Below, piece after piece: positions 26,170 to 35,368 of a stretch of DNA of 64,000 bases (positions within the stretch are counted from its first letter, which is position 1; the number at the start of each line of letters is the position of its first letter). The stretch spans positions 1 to 64,000 of the forward strand of contig CAXAUF010000009.1 of NCBI GenBank assembly GCA_963972425.1. The letters are read 5' to 3'. This DNA is from Algorimicrobium sp002414705 (GTDB lineage Bacteria > Bacteroidota > Bacteroidia > Flavobacteriales > Flavobacteriaceae). Made by a program: the position numbers and the translations under genes. The notes beneath the pieces are model-generated. The model searched no databases. It was not told where the DNA came from and saw nothing but the letters and a program-made list of their open reading frames with translations.

Positions 26170-27132
26170 ATGAAAGTATTAGCAAACGATGGAATTTCAA
26201 AAAGTGGAATTGACACTTTAGAACAAGCTGGTTTTGAGGTTTTAACCACAACAGTTGCACAAGAGCAATTAGCCAATTATATAAATCAACATGAAATTGC
26301 TGTGTTACTAGTGAGAAGCGCAACAACAGTTCGAAAAGATTTAATTGATAGCTGTCCGACAATTAAAATTATTGGTCGTGGTGGTGTTGGTATGGATAAT
26401 ATTGATGTGGAGTATGCACGTAGTAAAAATATTCATGTTATAAATACGCCTGCAGCCTCCTCACAATCCGTTGCCGAGCTTGTGTTTGCACATTTATTTG
26501 GAGGTGTTCGTTTTTTACATGACTCTAACCGTAATATGCCTTTGGATGGTGATTCTCAATTTAAATCATTAAAGAAAAACTATGCTAAAGGTGTTGAGCT
26601 TCGTGGTAAAACATTAGGTATTATTGGATTTGGTCGTATTGGCCGTGAGGTTGCCAAAATAGGACTTGGTATAGGCATGAAAGTTATTGCTAGCGACAAG
26701 TATGTTGGGAAAGCTGATATTAAAGTTGAGTTTTACAATGGTCAATTTATAAACGTTGAAATTGAAACAGAGCCAACGAAAGAAATTTTAAAACAAGCAG
26801 ATTTTATTTCGCTTCATGTACCAGCACAAAAAGAGTATGTAATTGGTGAGAAAGAATTCAACATGATGAAAGATGGTGTTGGTATTATTAACGCTGCACG
26901 TGGTGGTGTTGTTGATGAAGTAGCATTAGTAAAAGCATTAGAATCTGGCAAAGTAGCTTTTGCAGGATTAGATACATTTGAAGAAGAACCAACTCCAGCA
27001 GTACAAATATTAATGAATGGTCGAATTTCATTAACGCCACATATTGGTGCAGCAACAAATGAAGCTCAAGATAGAATTGGAACAGAACTTGCCTCACAGA
27101 TTATCAGCATATTAAAGGCTGAAAAACAATAA
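26170..27132 (+). CDS. serA: D-3-phosphoglycerate dehydrogenase
   Basis: 320 residues, the short form without an ACT regulatory domain. NAD binding is through LGIIGFGRIGREVA, the catalytic arginine region is INAARGGVVDE and the catalytic histidine is in LTPHIGAAT. It oxidises 3-phosphoglycerate to 3-phosphohydroxypyruvate. With serC upstream the assignment is firm. Because the ACT domain is absent, direct serine feedback inhibition of the usual kind is not expected. Confidence 0.93.
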   Translation: MKVLANDGISKSGIDTLEQAGFEVLTTTVAQEQLANYINQHEIAVLLVRSATTVRKDLIDSCPTIKIIGRGGVGMDNIDVEYARSKNIHVINTPAASSQSVAELVFAHLFGGVRFLHDSNRNMPLDGDSQFKSLKKNYAKGVELRGKTLGIIGFGRIGREVAKIGLGIGMKVIASDKYVGKADIKVEFYNGQFINVEIETEPTKEILKQADFISLHVPAQKEYVIGEKEFNMMKDGVGIINAARGGVVDEVALVKALESGKVAFAGLDTFEEEPTPAVQILMNGRISLTPHIGAATNEAQDRIGTELASQIISILKAEKQ

Positions 27133-27135
27133 GTA

Positions 27136-27166
27136 TTTAAAGTTTTTAGTACCTTGAAACTTTAAA
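27136..27166. repeat. Perfect 10-base inverted repeat after serA
   Basis: TTTAAAGTTT (27136-27145) and AAACTTTAAA (27157-27166) are exact reverse complements around an 11-base loop. No T run follows on the + strand, so it is not a standard terminator; it could be a weak terminator or an mRNA end-stabilising stem between serA and the next gene. Confidence 0.4.
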
Positions 27167-27185
27167 GCTTAAAATATAAAAAGGC

Positions 27186-27824
27186 ATGGCAGGAATTTTA
27201 GATTTATTAAATAGTGACATGGGCAAAACCATTATAAGTGGAGTTGCAGGACAATCAAATCAGTCTGAAAGCAAAACACAGGACGTTTTAACTATGGCAT
27301 TACCAGTACTTATGCAAGCTATAAAACGTAATGCTGCTTCACCTCAAGGTGCAGACGGATTAATGGGTGCATTAAGTAATGGAAATCATGATGGAAGCAT
27401 ATTAGATAACCTTGGCGGACTTTTTTCTGGAGGTGTTGATGATGCTTTTGTAAATGATGGCGACAAAATTTTAAATCATGTATTAGGAAGTAAAAAGGCT
27501 AATGTAGAAAATGCAATTGGTGCTAGAGCTGGAATTGATTCAGGTTCTGTAACTCAAATTCTTAAAATGGCAGCACCAATCCTGATGGGTGTTTTAGGGA
27601 AACAATCCCGAGAACAAAATGTTAGTAATTCTTCAGGTATTGAAAGCATGCTTGGTGGCTTATTAGGAGGCAACTCACCACAACAAGAACAAAGCTTTTT
27701 AGAATCTATTTTAGATGCTGATGGTGATGGAAGTATTATTGATGATGTCGCAGATATGGTTTTAAATAGCGGAAAAAAGAAAGGCGGTCTTGGCGGATTG
27801 CTAGGCAGTTTTTTTGGGAAATAG
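27186..27824 (+). CDS. DUF937-domain protein
   Basis: 212 residues, starting MAGILDLLNSDMGKTIISGVAGQ, a hallmark of DUF937 proteins. The rest is rich in Gly/Ser/Ala with repeated LGGLLGG-type patterns and two acidic DGDGS turns (DADGDGSIIDDV) that resemble calcium-loop motifs. No catalytic site or signal peptide is seen. The function of the family is unknown. It lies downstream of serA and ends at a strong terminator. Confidence 0.85.
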   Translation: MAGILDLLNSDMGKTIISGVAGQSNQSESKTQDVLTMALPVLMQAIKRNAASPQGADGLMGALSNGNHDGSILDNLGGLFSGGVDDAFVNDGDKILNHVLGSKKANVENAIGARAGIDSGSVTQILKMAAPILMGVLGKQSREQNVSNSSGIESMLGGLLGGNSPQQEQSFLESILDADGDGSIIDDVADMVLNSGKKKGGLGGLLGSFFGK

Positions 27825-27845
27825 ATTTTACATTTACTGTATAAT

Positions 27846-27875
27846 AAAAGTCAGACTTCAAAGTCTGACTTTTTT
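27846..27875 (+). terminator. Rho-independent terminator
   Basis: AAAAGTCAGACTT / AAGTCTGACTTTT forms a stem of about 12 base pairs with a minimal loop, followed by T6. It starts 22 bases past the DUF937 stop and separates that unit from the next gene. Confidence 0.85.
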
Positions 27876-27939
27876 GTTAAAAGCTTTATAATGTTATGAA
27901 ACTCATTTACTATTTCGTATTTTTAAGAAAAGTTGTATT

Positions 27940-28368
27940 ATGAAATCTCTTTATGGTATAGTGCTTATAATCTGTTTATTAACCAGTTGTAAACCGCCTA
28001 AAACTGTGATAACGGATTTTGAATTTGTAACTACAGAAACTAAGGACACTATTAAGCTTGTTAACGATGAATTAGAATACGAAGTTATTATTATTGAAGT
28101 CGGATTTGAAGCTTGGATGGCTAGACGTGCTAGACCAAGAACTTTTTATTCACAGCCCTTCTTAGAAACAAGAAATATCCAATATGTCACGGAATGGAAT
28201 AATCGTGTGGTTTCCTCTCGTTTTAACCATGATCTTTATGAAATGCCTATAAATTATCAACAAGGAATAGATTACGGCTTTGAGGTTAATTATTTACTCT
28301 ATCACTACTTTGTATTCTTTCAAGAGAAGTTTAAACAGAAATTATCTTCGCATAATCCTCAATTTTAA
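27940..28368 (+). CDS. Small lipoprotein, probably DUF6146 family
   Basis: 142 residues. A lipoprotein signal ends at the lipobox LTSC (MKSLYGIVLIICLLTSCKPPK). The mature part contains LEYEVIIIEVGFEAWMARRARPRTFYSQ and YVTEWNNRVVSSRFN and ends with a long YEVNYLLYHYFVFFQEKF segment. I associate this pattern with the flavobacterial DUF6146 family, from memory and not from a search. Function unknown. It is followed by a small membrane protein with its own promoter box. Confidence 0.75.
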   Translation: MKSLYGIVLIICLLTSCKPPKTVITDFEFVTTETKDTIKLVNDELEYEVIIIEVGFEAWMARRARPRTFYSQPFLETRNIQYVTEWNNRVVSSRFNHDLYEMPINYQQGIDYGFEVNYLLYHYFVFFQEKFKQKLSSHNPQF

Positions 28369-28370
28369 GG

Positions 28371-28378
28371 TATATTTG
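28371..28378 (+). promoter_or_regulatory. -7 promoter box upstream of the DUF6787-like gene
   Basis: TATATTTG matches TAnnTTTG and begins two bases after the preceding stop codon. The next ATG is at 28395, so the leader would be about 10 bases. No good TTG at the -33 spacing. Confidence 0.45.
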
Positions 28379-28394
28379 CACCCAAATTTGCGGT

Positions 28395-28889
28395 ATGAAA
28401 AAATTCAAAGAAACATGGGAAATTCAACAAAACTGGCAGCTATTATTTCCAGTTCTAGGACTTGTTGGTCTCTTATATTCATGTTTTAGATTGGCATCAC
28501 TTTTTCCTTTTTTAGAAAATATAATTATACAACTGATAGCCACAAGTGTATTATTTATAGTCTTGTTAAAACTAACACTTTGGATTTTTACAAAGCTGGA
28601 AAATCGTTGGGTAGTTAACTATAAATGGGAATTAATTCGCATTTTTATAGTTTTTGCAATTACAGGAAGTTCGTCTTTATTTGTTGGAAGACCACTCATT
28701 AAGTTTATTGGAATTACTAAAGAAAACTTAAATCCTGCTATATACTGGATTTTATTCATTATAATTGGACTTATTTTTTATCAAATTCTATTGGTTACTT
28801 ATGGCTGGCTATTTGGGCAGTTTAAGTTTTTCTGGGAATTTGAAAAGAAAATGCTCAAACGCTTCGGTTTAAAACGATTTTTAGATTAG
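28395..28889 (+). CDS. Polytopic membrane protein, probably DUF6787 family
   Basis: 164 residues with four hydrophobic segments (about 15-35, 40-66, 80-105, 115-140). The start KKFKETWEIQQNWQLLFPVLG and the C-terminal FGQFKFFWEFEKKMLKRFGLKRF are characteristic of a flavobacterial family that I recall as DUF6787. Function unknown. It ends in a TAGTG overlap with the next small gene, which leads to the TonB receptor, so these three are probably one transcript. Confidence 0.75.
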   Translation: MKKFKETWEIQQNWQLLFPVLGLVGLLYSCFRLASLFPFLENIIIQLIATSVLFIVLLKLTLWIFTKLENRWVVNYKWELIRIFIVFAITGSSSLFVGRPLIKFIGITKENLNPAIYWILFIIIGLIFYQILLVTYGWLFGQFKFFWEFEKKMLKRFGLKRFLD

Positions 28890-29221
28890 TGCAAGAATTT
28901 AAGAAACATATCATTTTTAAAGGATTTACTGTACTTTTAGTATGGACAATACTCTTGCCTGCTGCTGTAAAAGTGGTTCATGTATTTGAAAACCACAAAC
29001 ATGAAGTCTGCATAAACAAATCAACAACACATTTCCATTCTTTGGATTTAGAATGTGAATTTTATAAGTTTAAATTAGCGAATTACTTTTTTCCTATTCC
29101 TGAAAACTTTTCAGTTCTAGACGTTGAAGAAAATTATAAAATAGCGTCATCAAATTACTTTTTTTTAAGTCCTTTTCAACAACTTCATTTTTCCCTTCGT
29201 GGTCCACCTCTATTTAGTTAA
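28889..29221 (+). CDS. Small membrane-anchored His/Cys protein preceding the TonB receptor
   Basis: 110 residues from a GTG whose first base is the last base of the upstream stop. One N-terminal transmembrane helix or signal (GFTVLLVWTILLPAAVKVV) is followed by an exported metal-ligand-rich patch HVFENHKHEVCINKSTTHFHSLDLEC with five histidines and two cysteines, and a short C-terminal part ending LRGPPLFS. Similar small proteins often precede TonB receptors in flavobacteria. A metal-sensing or metal-handing role is inferred from the ligands and from the His-rich receptor 41 bases downstream. Confidence 0.65.
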   Translation: MQEFKKHIIFKGFTVLLVWTILLPAAVKVVHVFENHKHEVCINKSTTHFHSLDLECEFYKFKLANYFFPIPENFSVLDVEENYKIASSNYFFLSPFQQLHFSLRGPPLFS

Positions 29222-29262
29222 TACTTCATTTTTTTATTACATTTTAACTAAATACATTATAC

Positions 29263-31500
29263 ATGAAAACAATTTTAAATTTGTTGTTTTTGTCCATAGT
29301 ATCAATTGCTATGAGTCAAAACAGCATTCAAGGTATCGTTACTGATGCCGAGTCTGGCGATGGTTTACCATTCGTAAACATATATTTCCCACAACTTGAA
29401 AAAGGGACAACAACTGATGACACTGGTAAATTTAGCTTTAATAATTTACCCTCTGGGAATTATTCATTAGTCTATTCTTTTGTAGGTTATGAAACCAAAT
29501 CCATGAAGCTTTCTATTCCAACAACTGACGTTATTTCGTTAACATTGGCAAGTTCTGCTATAGAAATGGAGGCTGTTATAATTTCCACTCCTTTTCATCA
29601 ACTACAGAGTGATAATGTGATGAAAGTAGAGCGCCAAACAATTAAAGAATTAAAAGCCTCTGGTGCTGTTACTCTTGGAGAGGGAATATCAAACATAGCT
29701 GGTGTAGATGGTGTTAGCACAGGATTAGGCATTACCAAACCCGTAATTCGTGGTTTAAGTTCTAACCGTGTTTTAGTTTACACCCAAGGCGTTCGATTAG
29801 AAAATCAGCAGTTTGGAGACGAGCATGGTCTCGGGTTAAGTGACGCAGGTGTGGAAAGCGTTGAAGTTATAAAAGGTCCTGCTTCATTATTATATGGTAG
29901 TGATGCACTTGGAGGTGTTTTATATATTAATCCAGAAAGATTTGCGCAGGAAAATTCATCACATGGAGATTTTGGTGGCACCTATTTTTCCAATACAGAA
30001 GGTTACAATTCAAGTGCAGGTTATAAAGCATCTGGTGAAGCTTTTAAGGTTTTATTCAGAGGAAGTGTCAGTGAACATGCAGATTATAATACAGCAGATT
30101 ATCGCGTAACAAACACACGTTTTAAAGAACAAGATTTTAAAGCTGGAGTTGGTTATCAATCATCTAATTTCAAAACGGATTTTCGTTATAATATCAATCA
30201 TTCCAAAATAGGAATTCCGGAAGAAATTGGAGAACAATCTACAAACAGAACACCTTTACTTCCTTATCAAGAACTAACAAATCATATTTTTAGTTCGCGT
30301 TCAACCGTATTCTTTAAAGACTCTAAATTAGAATTCAATTTAGGATACATTTATAATAATCGCAATGAATTTGAAGAAGAACATGAGCACGAACACGAAG
30401 AAGAAGGCGATTTTCATGAAGAAGATGAACATCTTGAAGGAGAACATGAAACCTTACATCCTGCACTTCAAATGAAGCTTAAAACCGCTAACTATGATAT
30501 AAAATATCACTTACCTATAATGGGTAGATTTGAAACTATAGTTGGTATTCAAGGTATGAATCAGGTAAATACAAATTACGGTGAAGAAGAATTAATTCCA
30601 GATGCTGTTACTAATGATTTTGGCATTTTAGCAATGTCACATATTCATTTTGAAAAATTTGACTTACAATTAGGTGTCAGATATGATAATCGCTGGTTAC
30701 AAATAGATAATAACATAAATAAAGCTTTTAATAGCTTTAATGGAGCCTTTGGAATAAAAACGGATATTACCAACAAAATTACAGCACGTTTAAATTTAGC
30801 TACAGGTTTTAGAGCTCCAAATTTAGCAGAATTAACTTCAGATGGTGTACATCATGGAACCAATAGATATGAAATAGGTAATATTGATTTAAATAATGAA
30901 CAAAATTTTCAAACCGATTTAGCTTTGGAGTTTAAAAGCAAACATATTGAGTTTTTTGTAAATGGTTTTTATAACCACATTAACAATTATATTTATCTAT
31001 CACCAAATGGTACATTTATAGATAGCGAACCTGTTTATAATTATGTTCAAGATAATGCAGCACTTTATGGTGGTGAAGTTGGGCTACACTTCCATCCACA
31101 TCCTTTAGATTGGTTACATTATGAAAGTAGTTTTGAAACCGTTACTGGAAAATTAGATTCGGGTGACTATTTGCCTTTAATTCCAGCCAATAGTATTAAT
31201 AATACCATTCGTGTAGAATTTGATATTAAAGAAAAAGCGAGCAGCTATGCTTTTGTTAAACTGCAGTCGGTTTTTAATCAGGGAAACGTAAGCACTTTTG
31301 AAACAACTACAGATGGCTACAATTTATTAAGTGCTGGATTTGGTGGCAATATTAAAGTACTGAATAATGATTTATCTATTACCATTTCAGGAACTAATTT
31401 AACTAACAAAACCTATATTAACCACCTATCTCGCTTAAAACCGGATGGTATTTTTAATATGGGACGTAATTTTAGTCTAGGTCTAACCTACTCCTTATAA
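29263..31500 (+). CDS. TonB-dependent receptor with His/Glu-rich loop (ZnuD-like)
   Basis: 745 residues. A signal peptide (MKTILNLLFLSIVSIAMSQ) is followed by a carboxypeptidase-regulatory-like domain (about 22-105), a plug domain (GLSSNRVLVYTQGVRLENQ ... VIKGPASLLYGSDALGGV) and a 22-strand-type barrel ending in an aromatic residue pattern (GRNFSLGLTYSL). A loop near residues 368-397 is packed with His, Glu and Asp (EEEHEHEHEEEG). In ZnuD-type receptors such loops bind zinc, so import of zinc or another divalent metal is the likeliest role. The family also contains heme and copper receptors, so substrate remains inferred. Confidence 0.85.
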   Translation: MKTILNLLFLSIVSIAMSQNSIQGIVTDAESGDGLPFVNIYFPQLEKGTTTDDTGKFSFNNLPSGNYSLVYSFVGYETKSMKLSIPTTDVISLTLASSAIEMEAVIISTPFHQLQSDNVMKVERQTIKELKASGAVTLGEGISNIAGVDGVSTGLGITKPVIRGLSSNRVLVYTQGVRLENQQFGDEHGLGLSDAGVESVEVIKGPASLLYGSDALGGVLYINPERFAQENSSHGDFGGTYFSNTEGYNSSAGYKASGEAFKVLFRGSVSEHADYNTADYRVTNTRFKEQDFKAGVGYQSSNFKTDFRYNINHSKIGIPEEIGEQSTNRTPLLPYQELTNHIFSSRSTVFFKDSKLEFNLGYIYNNRNEFEEEHEHEHEEEGDFHEEDEHLEGEHETLHPALQMKLKTANYDIKYHLPIMGRFETIVGIQGMNQVNTNYGEEELIPDAVTNDFGILAMSHIHFEKFDLQLGVRYDNRWLQIDNNINKAFNSFNGAFGIKTDITNKITARLNLATGFRAPNLAELTSDGVHHGTNRYEIGNIDLNNEQNFQTDLALEFKSKHIEFFVNGFYNHINNYIYLSPNGTFIDSEPVYNYVQDNAALYGGEVGLHFHPHPLDWLHYESSFETVTGKLDSGDYLPLIPANSINNTIRVEFDIKEKASSYAFVKLQSVFNQGNVSTFETTTDGYNLLSAGFGGNIKVLNNDLSITISGTNLTNKTYINHLSRLKPDGIFNMGRNFSLGLTYSL

Positions 31501-31505
31501 AACTT

Positions 31506-31539
31506 AAAAAGGGTGATTAAATAATCACTCTTTTTTTTT
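31506..31539 (+). terminator. Bidirectional terminator after the TonB receptor
   Basis: AGGGTGATTA / TAATCACTCT stem of ten pairs (one G-U) with a 2-base loop region, preceded by A5 and followed by T9. It also contains the stop codon of the convergent small gene, so it can end both transcripts. Confidence 0.8.
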
Positions 31540-31824
31540 GTCTATTAGTTTTGTGGCGTTTTCATCTTTAGAAATATAAAAGGTATAAAACCACATCAAA
31601 GAAAATGATGGTATAAAATCTACCAACGGTAATGCTTCCTCTACAAACGTGAAAGCAGCGGCTATTTTTCCTTTTCTTCCTGCATACATTTTGCTCATTA
31701 AATAAGCGGATAATGGTGCCCAAACAAAATCAAATGGTGGGAATATATACGATACATATCCCAATGCATCAAATAATAAGCCTAATAGTAGTTTTTTTGA
31801 TTTACTTAATGTTTCTAAATTCAT
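31525..31824 (-). CDS. Small conserved membrane protein of unknown function
   Basis: 99 residues. Two or three hydrophobic segments: LLLGLLFDALGYVSYIFPPF (about 11-30), FVWAPLSAYLMSKMY (about 33-47) and FIPSFSLMWFYTFYI (about 70-84). The Phe-Pro-Pro and acidic residues within membrane segments (FEEALPLVDF) are unusual. The C-terminus is charged (DENATKLIDKKKE). I do not recognise a named family. It is convergent with the TonB receptor gene. Confidence 0.7.
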   Translation of the reverse strand: MNLETLSKSKKLLLGLLFDALGYVSYIFPPFDFVWAPLSAYLMSKMYAGRKGKIAAAFTFVEEALPLVDFIPSFSLMWFYTFYISKDENATKLIDKKKE

Positions 31825-32124
31825 ACGTAATTTCTAATTCTCTTATTTTATTACAAATAGCATTCCAAAAAATAGCAGATATTAAAATGGCACTCTTTTA
31901 CAGAACGTTTCGCTTTATTCATTTCATATTTCTATTCGACTAAAATTACCTTAAATAATATTTATGCTCAAACAAAACGGTTTATACCTTCTATAAAACC
32001 TTGTTTTAACGTTTAATTATGATATTTTTTTAACGAACCCTTTTAGATTTGCAGGCAAAGTGTAACAACTTTATTTTTTTATAGTCTAATTAATAACTAT
32101 AAAATCAACCAATCAAAAAACCAC
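31825..32124. other. Intergenic region upstream of the DUF5916 gene
   Basis: A 300-base AT-rich divergent gap. It contains a -7 box for the + strand gene at 32044-32051. Nothing else recognisable: no inverted repeat of note, no RNA gene. Confidence 0.5.
32044..32051 (+). promoter_or_regulatory. -7 promoter box for the CBM9/DUF5916 gene
   Basis: TAGATTTG matches TAnnTTTG and predicts a leader of about 65 bases to the ATG at 32125. No TTG at the expected -33 position. Confidence 0.4.
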
Positions 32125-34560
32125 ATGAAAAACAGGCTATTTCTTCTAATATTCTCCTTTTGCTTTTTATTTAATGTAGCACAAGAGAAGAAAACCTTAA
32201 ACATAACAAGAACGACTTCAGCTCCCAAAATTGACGGAACTCTGGATGATGACGCTTGGAAAAATATTGAAGAAGCAAAAGATTTTATTCAATTTAAACC
32301 AGAAATGGGCATAACAGAAACACCTGAAACACGAAGTGTTGTTAAAATAACCTATAATGATGATGCTATTTATGTAGGTGCCTATTTATATGACAATCCA
32401 AAAGATATTATGAGCCAATTAACGCGTCGTGATGATTTTGGGCAATCAGATTTTTTTGCATTCATTTTAAACCCAAATAATGATGGACAAAACAATACCG
32501 AGTTTTTTGTTTTTAGTTCTGGAGTGCAAGCAGACGCTATAGAATCTCCTGGAATTGGTGAAGATTTTGGTTGGAATGCCGTTTGGGATAGTGCTGTTAA
32601 AATTGTAGATGATGGTTGGATTGTTGAAATGAAAATCCCATACAGAACGTTGCGTTTTGCAAATCAAGAAGTGCCAACTTGGGGTTTACAAATTCATAGA
32701 CATTATCGTAGAAATCGCTCACAATTTACTTGGAATCCTATAGATGTTACCAAAGGAAATGTAGGTATTTATAATGGTGAATTAAAAGGTTTAACCAATT
32801 TAGATCCACCAACTCGATTAACATTCTATCCGTTTGTTTCTGGAATTCTAAATACGTTTGAAGGAGACACTGAAACCCAATTCAATGCAGGAATGGATTT
32901 AAAATACGGTATAACCGAAAATTTCACCTTGGATGCTACATTAATACCAGATTTTAGTCAAGCTGGTTTTGATCGAGTGGAGTTAAATTTAGGTCCTTTT
33001 GAACAAACTTTTTCCGAGCAACGTCAATTTTTTACGGAAGGTGTGGACTTATTTACTAAAGGCAATTTGTTTTTCTCTCGTCGTGTTGGAAATGAACCTA
33101 CAGGTTCCGTAACCCTTGGTCCAAATGAAGACATTCAAGAGTACCCAAATCAAACAAAAGTTTTAAACGCACTTAAAGTTTCTGGAAGAACAAAAAATGG
33201 TTTAGGAATAGGTCTATTTAATGCGATTACTGAAAAAACGTATGCCAAAATTAATAATCTTGACGCAAATACAAGTCGCGAAGAATTAATAGAACCGCTT
33301 GCCAATTATAATATTTTTGTTGTCGATCAACAGTTTAATCAAAATTCATCTGTAAGCTTTATTAATACAAACGTAACTAGGAATGGGCATTTTCGTGATG
33401 CCAATGTTACTGGACTTTTAGCCGATTTAACCACCAAGAAAAACACCTATAACCTGGAAGCCGAATTAAAAATGAGCAATGTTAATTTGGAATCTGGAAC
33501 AGAAACAGGCTACAGCTATAAGCTGGAATTAGCTAAAGTGTTTGGTAACTGGCAATATTGGGTAGGTCACGAATTTGCAGATGACACCTATGATATAAAC
33601 GATTTAGGACTTCAATTTAGAAATAATTTTAGCAATTTTGGAGCTGAATTATCTTACCGAACATTCGAGCCCACAGGCATATTTAATAGTTATAATTTTA
33701 ATAGTTGGGTCGATTATAGTCGACTATCAAATCCAAGTACATATACAGGAAGTAACATTGGTATGGCATTTTCTGGTCAACTAAAAAGTTTACATGGTTT
33801 TGGAGGCAATGTCAGTTTCCAACCAGGAAAACAGTATGATTATTTTGAGCCTAGAGAAGAAGGACGTTATTTTATTTTTGAAAATCGAATAAATGGGAAT
33901 ATATGGTTTTCTTCAAATTATAATAAAAAATTTGCGTTAGATGGCAATGTTGGTGGTGCCACATTTTTTGAAGATGATAGAGACACAAACAATATTTGGT
34001 TTGGCATTAGTCCACGGGTTCGTTTTAACGATAAATTACTACTCATATATTCTTTTGATTATGATAAAGTAAACGGAAATCGTGGTTATGCAGATAGCAC
34101 TGCAGATGCTATTATTTTTGGTAATCGCGACAGAAAAACTATGATAAATAGTATTACAGGTTCTTATAGTTTTAATCCATTTCATACATTAAATCTAACC
34201 TTCAGAAAATACTGGAGTACGGTTTTATATGACGACAACATCTATTTATTACAAGAAAATGGACGTTTATTAGAAACCGATATTACCTTTGAAGATGCAG
34301 GTCTAGACAATCCTAATATAAATTTTAGCACTTGGAATTTAGATTTAAGTTATTCATGGCAATTTGCTCCTGGTAGCTTTTTAACAGGTTTGTATAGAAA
34401 TCAGTTGTTTAATTATGATTCTGAAGCGGAACTTAATTTTACCAATAATTTTGATAGACTTCTTAAGCAGCCCATCCAAAATTCGTTTTCAATCAAGATT
34501 CAATACTTTATTGATTACAATAACGTGAAGAAAATATTCAACAAGAAATCAGATTCATAA
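32125..34560 (+). CDS. CBM9-like / DUF5916 outer-membrane protein
   Basis: 811 residues. A signal peptide (MKNRLFLLIFSFCFLFNVAQ) precedes a family 9 carbohydrate-binding-like domain (about 30-215; APKIDGTLDDDAWKN, DDAIYVGAYLYD, GWIVEMKIPYRTLRF). The rest is the DUF5916 region, which reads as a long outer-membrane beta barrel with an RQFFTEGVDLF motif and alternating aromatic strands ending in IQYFIDYNNVKK. The family is common in Bacteroidota and lacks a proven substrate. It stands alone: a -7 box upstream and an ABC ATPase gene after a 48-base gap. Confidence 0.85.
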   Translation: MKNRLFLLIFSFCFLFNVAQEKKTLNITRTTSAPKIDGTLDDDAWKNIEEAKDFIQFKPEMGITETPETRSVVKITYNDDAIYVGAYLYDNPKDIMSQLTRRDDFGQSDFFAFILNPNNDGQNNTEFFVFSSGVQADAIESPGIGEDFGWNAVWDSAVKIVDDGWIVEMKIPYRTLRFANQEVPTWGLQIHRHYRRNRSQFTWNPIDVTKGNVGIYNGELKGLTNLDPPTRLTFYPFVSGILNTFEGDTETQFNAGMDLKYGITENFTLDATLIPDFSQAGFDRVELNLGPFEQTFSEQRQFFTEGVDLFTKGNLFFSRRVGNEPTGSVTLGPNEDIQEYPNQTKVLNALKVSGRTKNGLGIGLFNAITEKTYAKINNLDANTSREELIEPLANYNIFVVDQQFNQNSSVSFINTNVTRNGHFRDANVTGLLADLTTKKNTYNLEAELKMSNVNLESGTETGYSYKLELAKVFGNWQYWVGHEFADDTYDINDLGLQFRNNFSNFGAELSYRTFEPTGIFNSYNFNSWVDYSRLSNPSTYTGSNIGMAFSGQLKSLHGFGGNVSFQPGKQYDYFEPREEGRYFIFENRINGNIWFSSNYNKKFALDGNVGGATFFEDDRDTNNIWFGISPRVRFNDKLLLIYSFDYDKVNGNRGYADSTADAIIFGNRDRKTMINSITGSYSFNPFHTLNLTFRKYWSTVLYDDNIYLLQENGRLLETDITFEDAGLDNPNINFSTWNLDLSYSWQFAPGSFLTGLYRNQLFNYDSEAELNFTNNFDRLLKQPIQNSFSIKIQYFIDYNNVKKIFNKKSDS

Positions 34561-34608
34561 TTGTAAAGCGTTGTTTAAAGTATTACATTGCTTGCTCATT
34601 TTACATCA

Positions 34609-35277
34609 ATGATTTTAGCAAAAAACATTCATAAATACTACGAAGATTTACACGTTTTAAAAGGTGTGGAATTGCATATTAGAGCAGGTGAAATTGTTTC
34701 AATTGTTGGTGCTTCAGGCGCCGGAAAAACAACACTTTTGCAAATATTAGGCACGTTGGATAAACCCTCTAAAAAAGAAGCTTTTACGTTTAATATCAAC
34801 AACACAGATATTGCTAGTTTATCTGAAAAGGCATTAGCAAAATTCAGAAATGAAGAAATTGGATTCATCTTTCAGTTTCACCAATTATTACCAGAATTTA
34901 CAGCCATTGAAAATGTATGCATTCCTGCTTTCATTAAGAAAACCAATAAAGCAGCTGCCGAAAAACGCGCGACTGAATTATTAAGTTTTTTAGGACTAAA
35001 AGATCGTGCACAACACAAACCCAACGAACTATCTGGTGGTGAGCAGCAACGTGTTGCTGTTGCTCGTGCTTTAATTAACAATCCTAAAATTATTTTTGCA
35101 GATGAACCGTCTGGAAATTTAGATAGCGAATCGGCTGAAAACTTACATAACTTATTCTTCAAATTACGAGATGAATTCGGACAAACCTTTGTTATTGTTA
35201 CTCATAACGAAGAATTAGCCAACATGGCTGACCGCAAATTAACGATGGTTGATGGTCGGATTGTGAGTGGTAATTAA
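34609..35277 (+). CDS. ABC-transporter ATPase, LolD/MacB type
   Basis: 222 residues from the ATG at 34609 (MILAKNIHKYYEDLHVLKGV). Walker A is GASGAGKTT, the signature is LSGGEQQRVAVARAL, Walker B is IIFADEPSGNLDS and the H-loop is VIVTHNEEL. The FQFHQLLPEFTAIENV sequence is typical of LolD ATPases, which power release of lipoproteins from the inner membrane. No LolC/E-like permease is next to it, so the partner must be encoded elsewhere. Seven upstream in-frame codons from a TTG are ignored as non-conserved. Confidence 0.88.
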   Translation: MILAKNIHKYYEDLHVLKGVELHIRAGEIVSIVGASGAGKTTLLQILGTLDKPSKKEAFTFNINNTDIASLSEKALAKFRNEEIGFIFQFHQLLPEFTAIENVCIPAFIKKTNKAAAEKRATELLSFLGLKDRAQHKPNELSGGEQQRVAVARALINNPKIIFADEPSGNLDSESAENLHNLFFKLRDEFGQTFVIVTHNEELANMADRKLTMVDGRIVSGN

Positions 35278-35296
35278 TAAGGAACTTTTAAAGTTG

Positions 35297-35329
35297 AAAA
35301 ATAGTTGTATTTGTCAAAATACTATTTTT
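35297..35329 (+). terminator. Possible weak terminator after the LolD-like gene
   Basis: AAAAATAGT and ACTATTTTT are exact inverted 9-base arms around a 15-base loop, 20 bases past the stop. The stem is AT-rich and the T run is part of the arm, so strength is doubtful. Confidence 0.35.
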
Positions 35330-35368
35330 ATAATAAGTTTATAATAAACTAACGTATTTCTCTAAACC

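Noticed and set aside
30370..30460. His/Glu-rich stretch of the TonB receptor gene as a DNA tandem repeat
   Set aside because: Codons vary and there is no exact repeat unit; it is a low-complexity protein loop.
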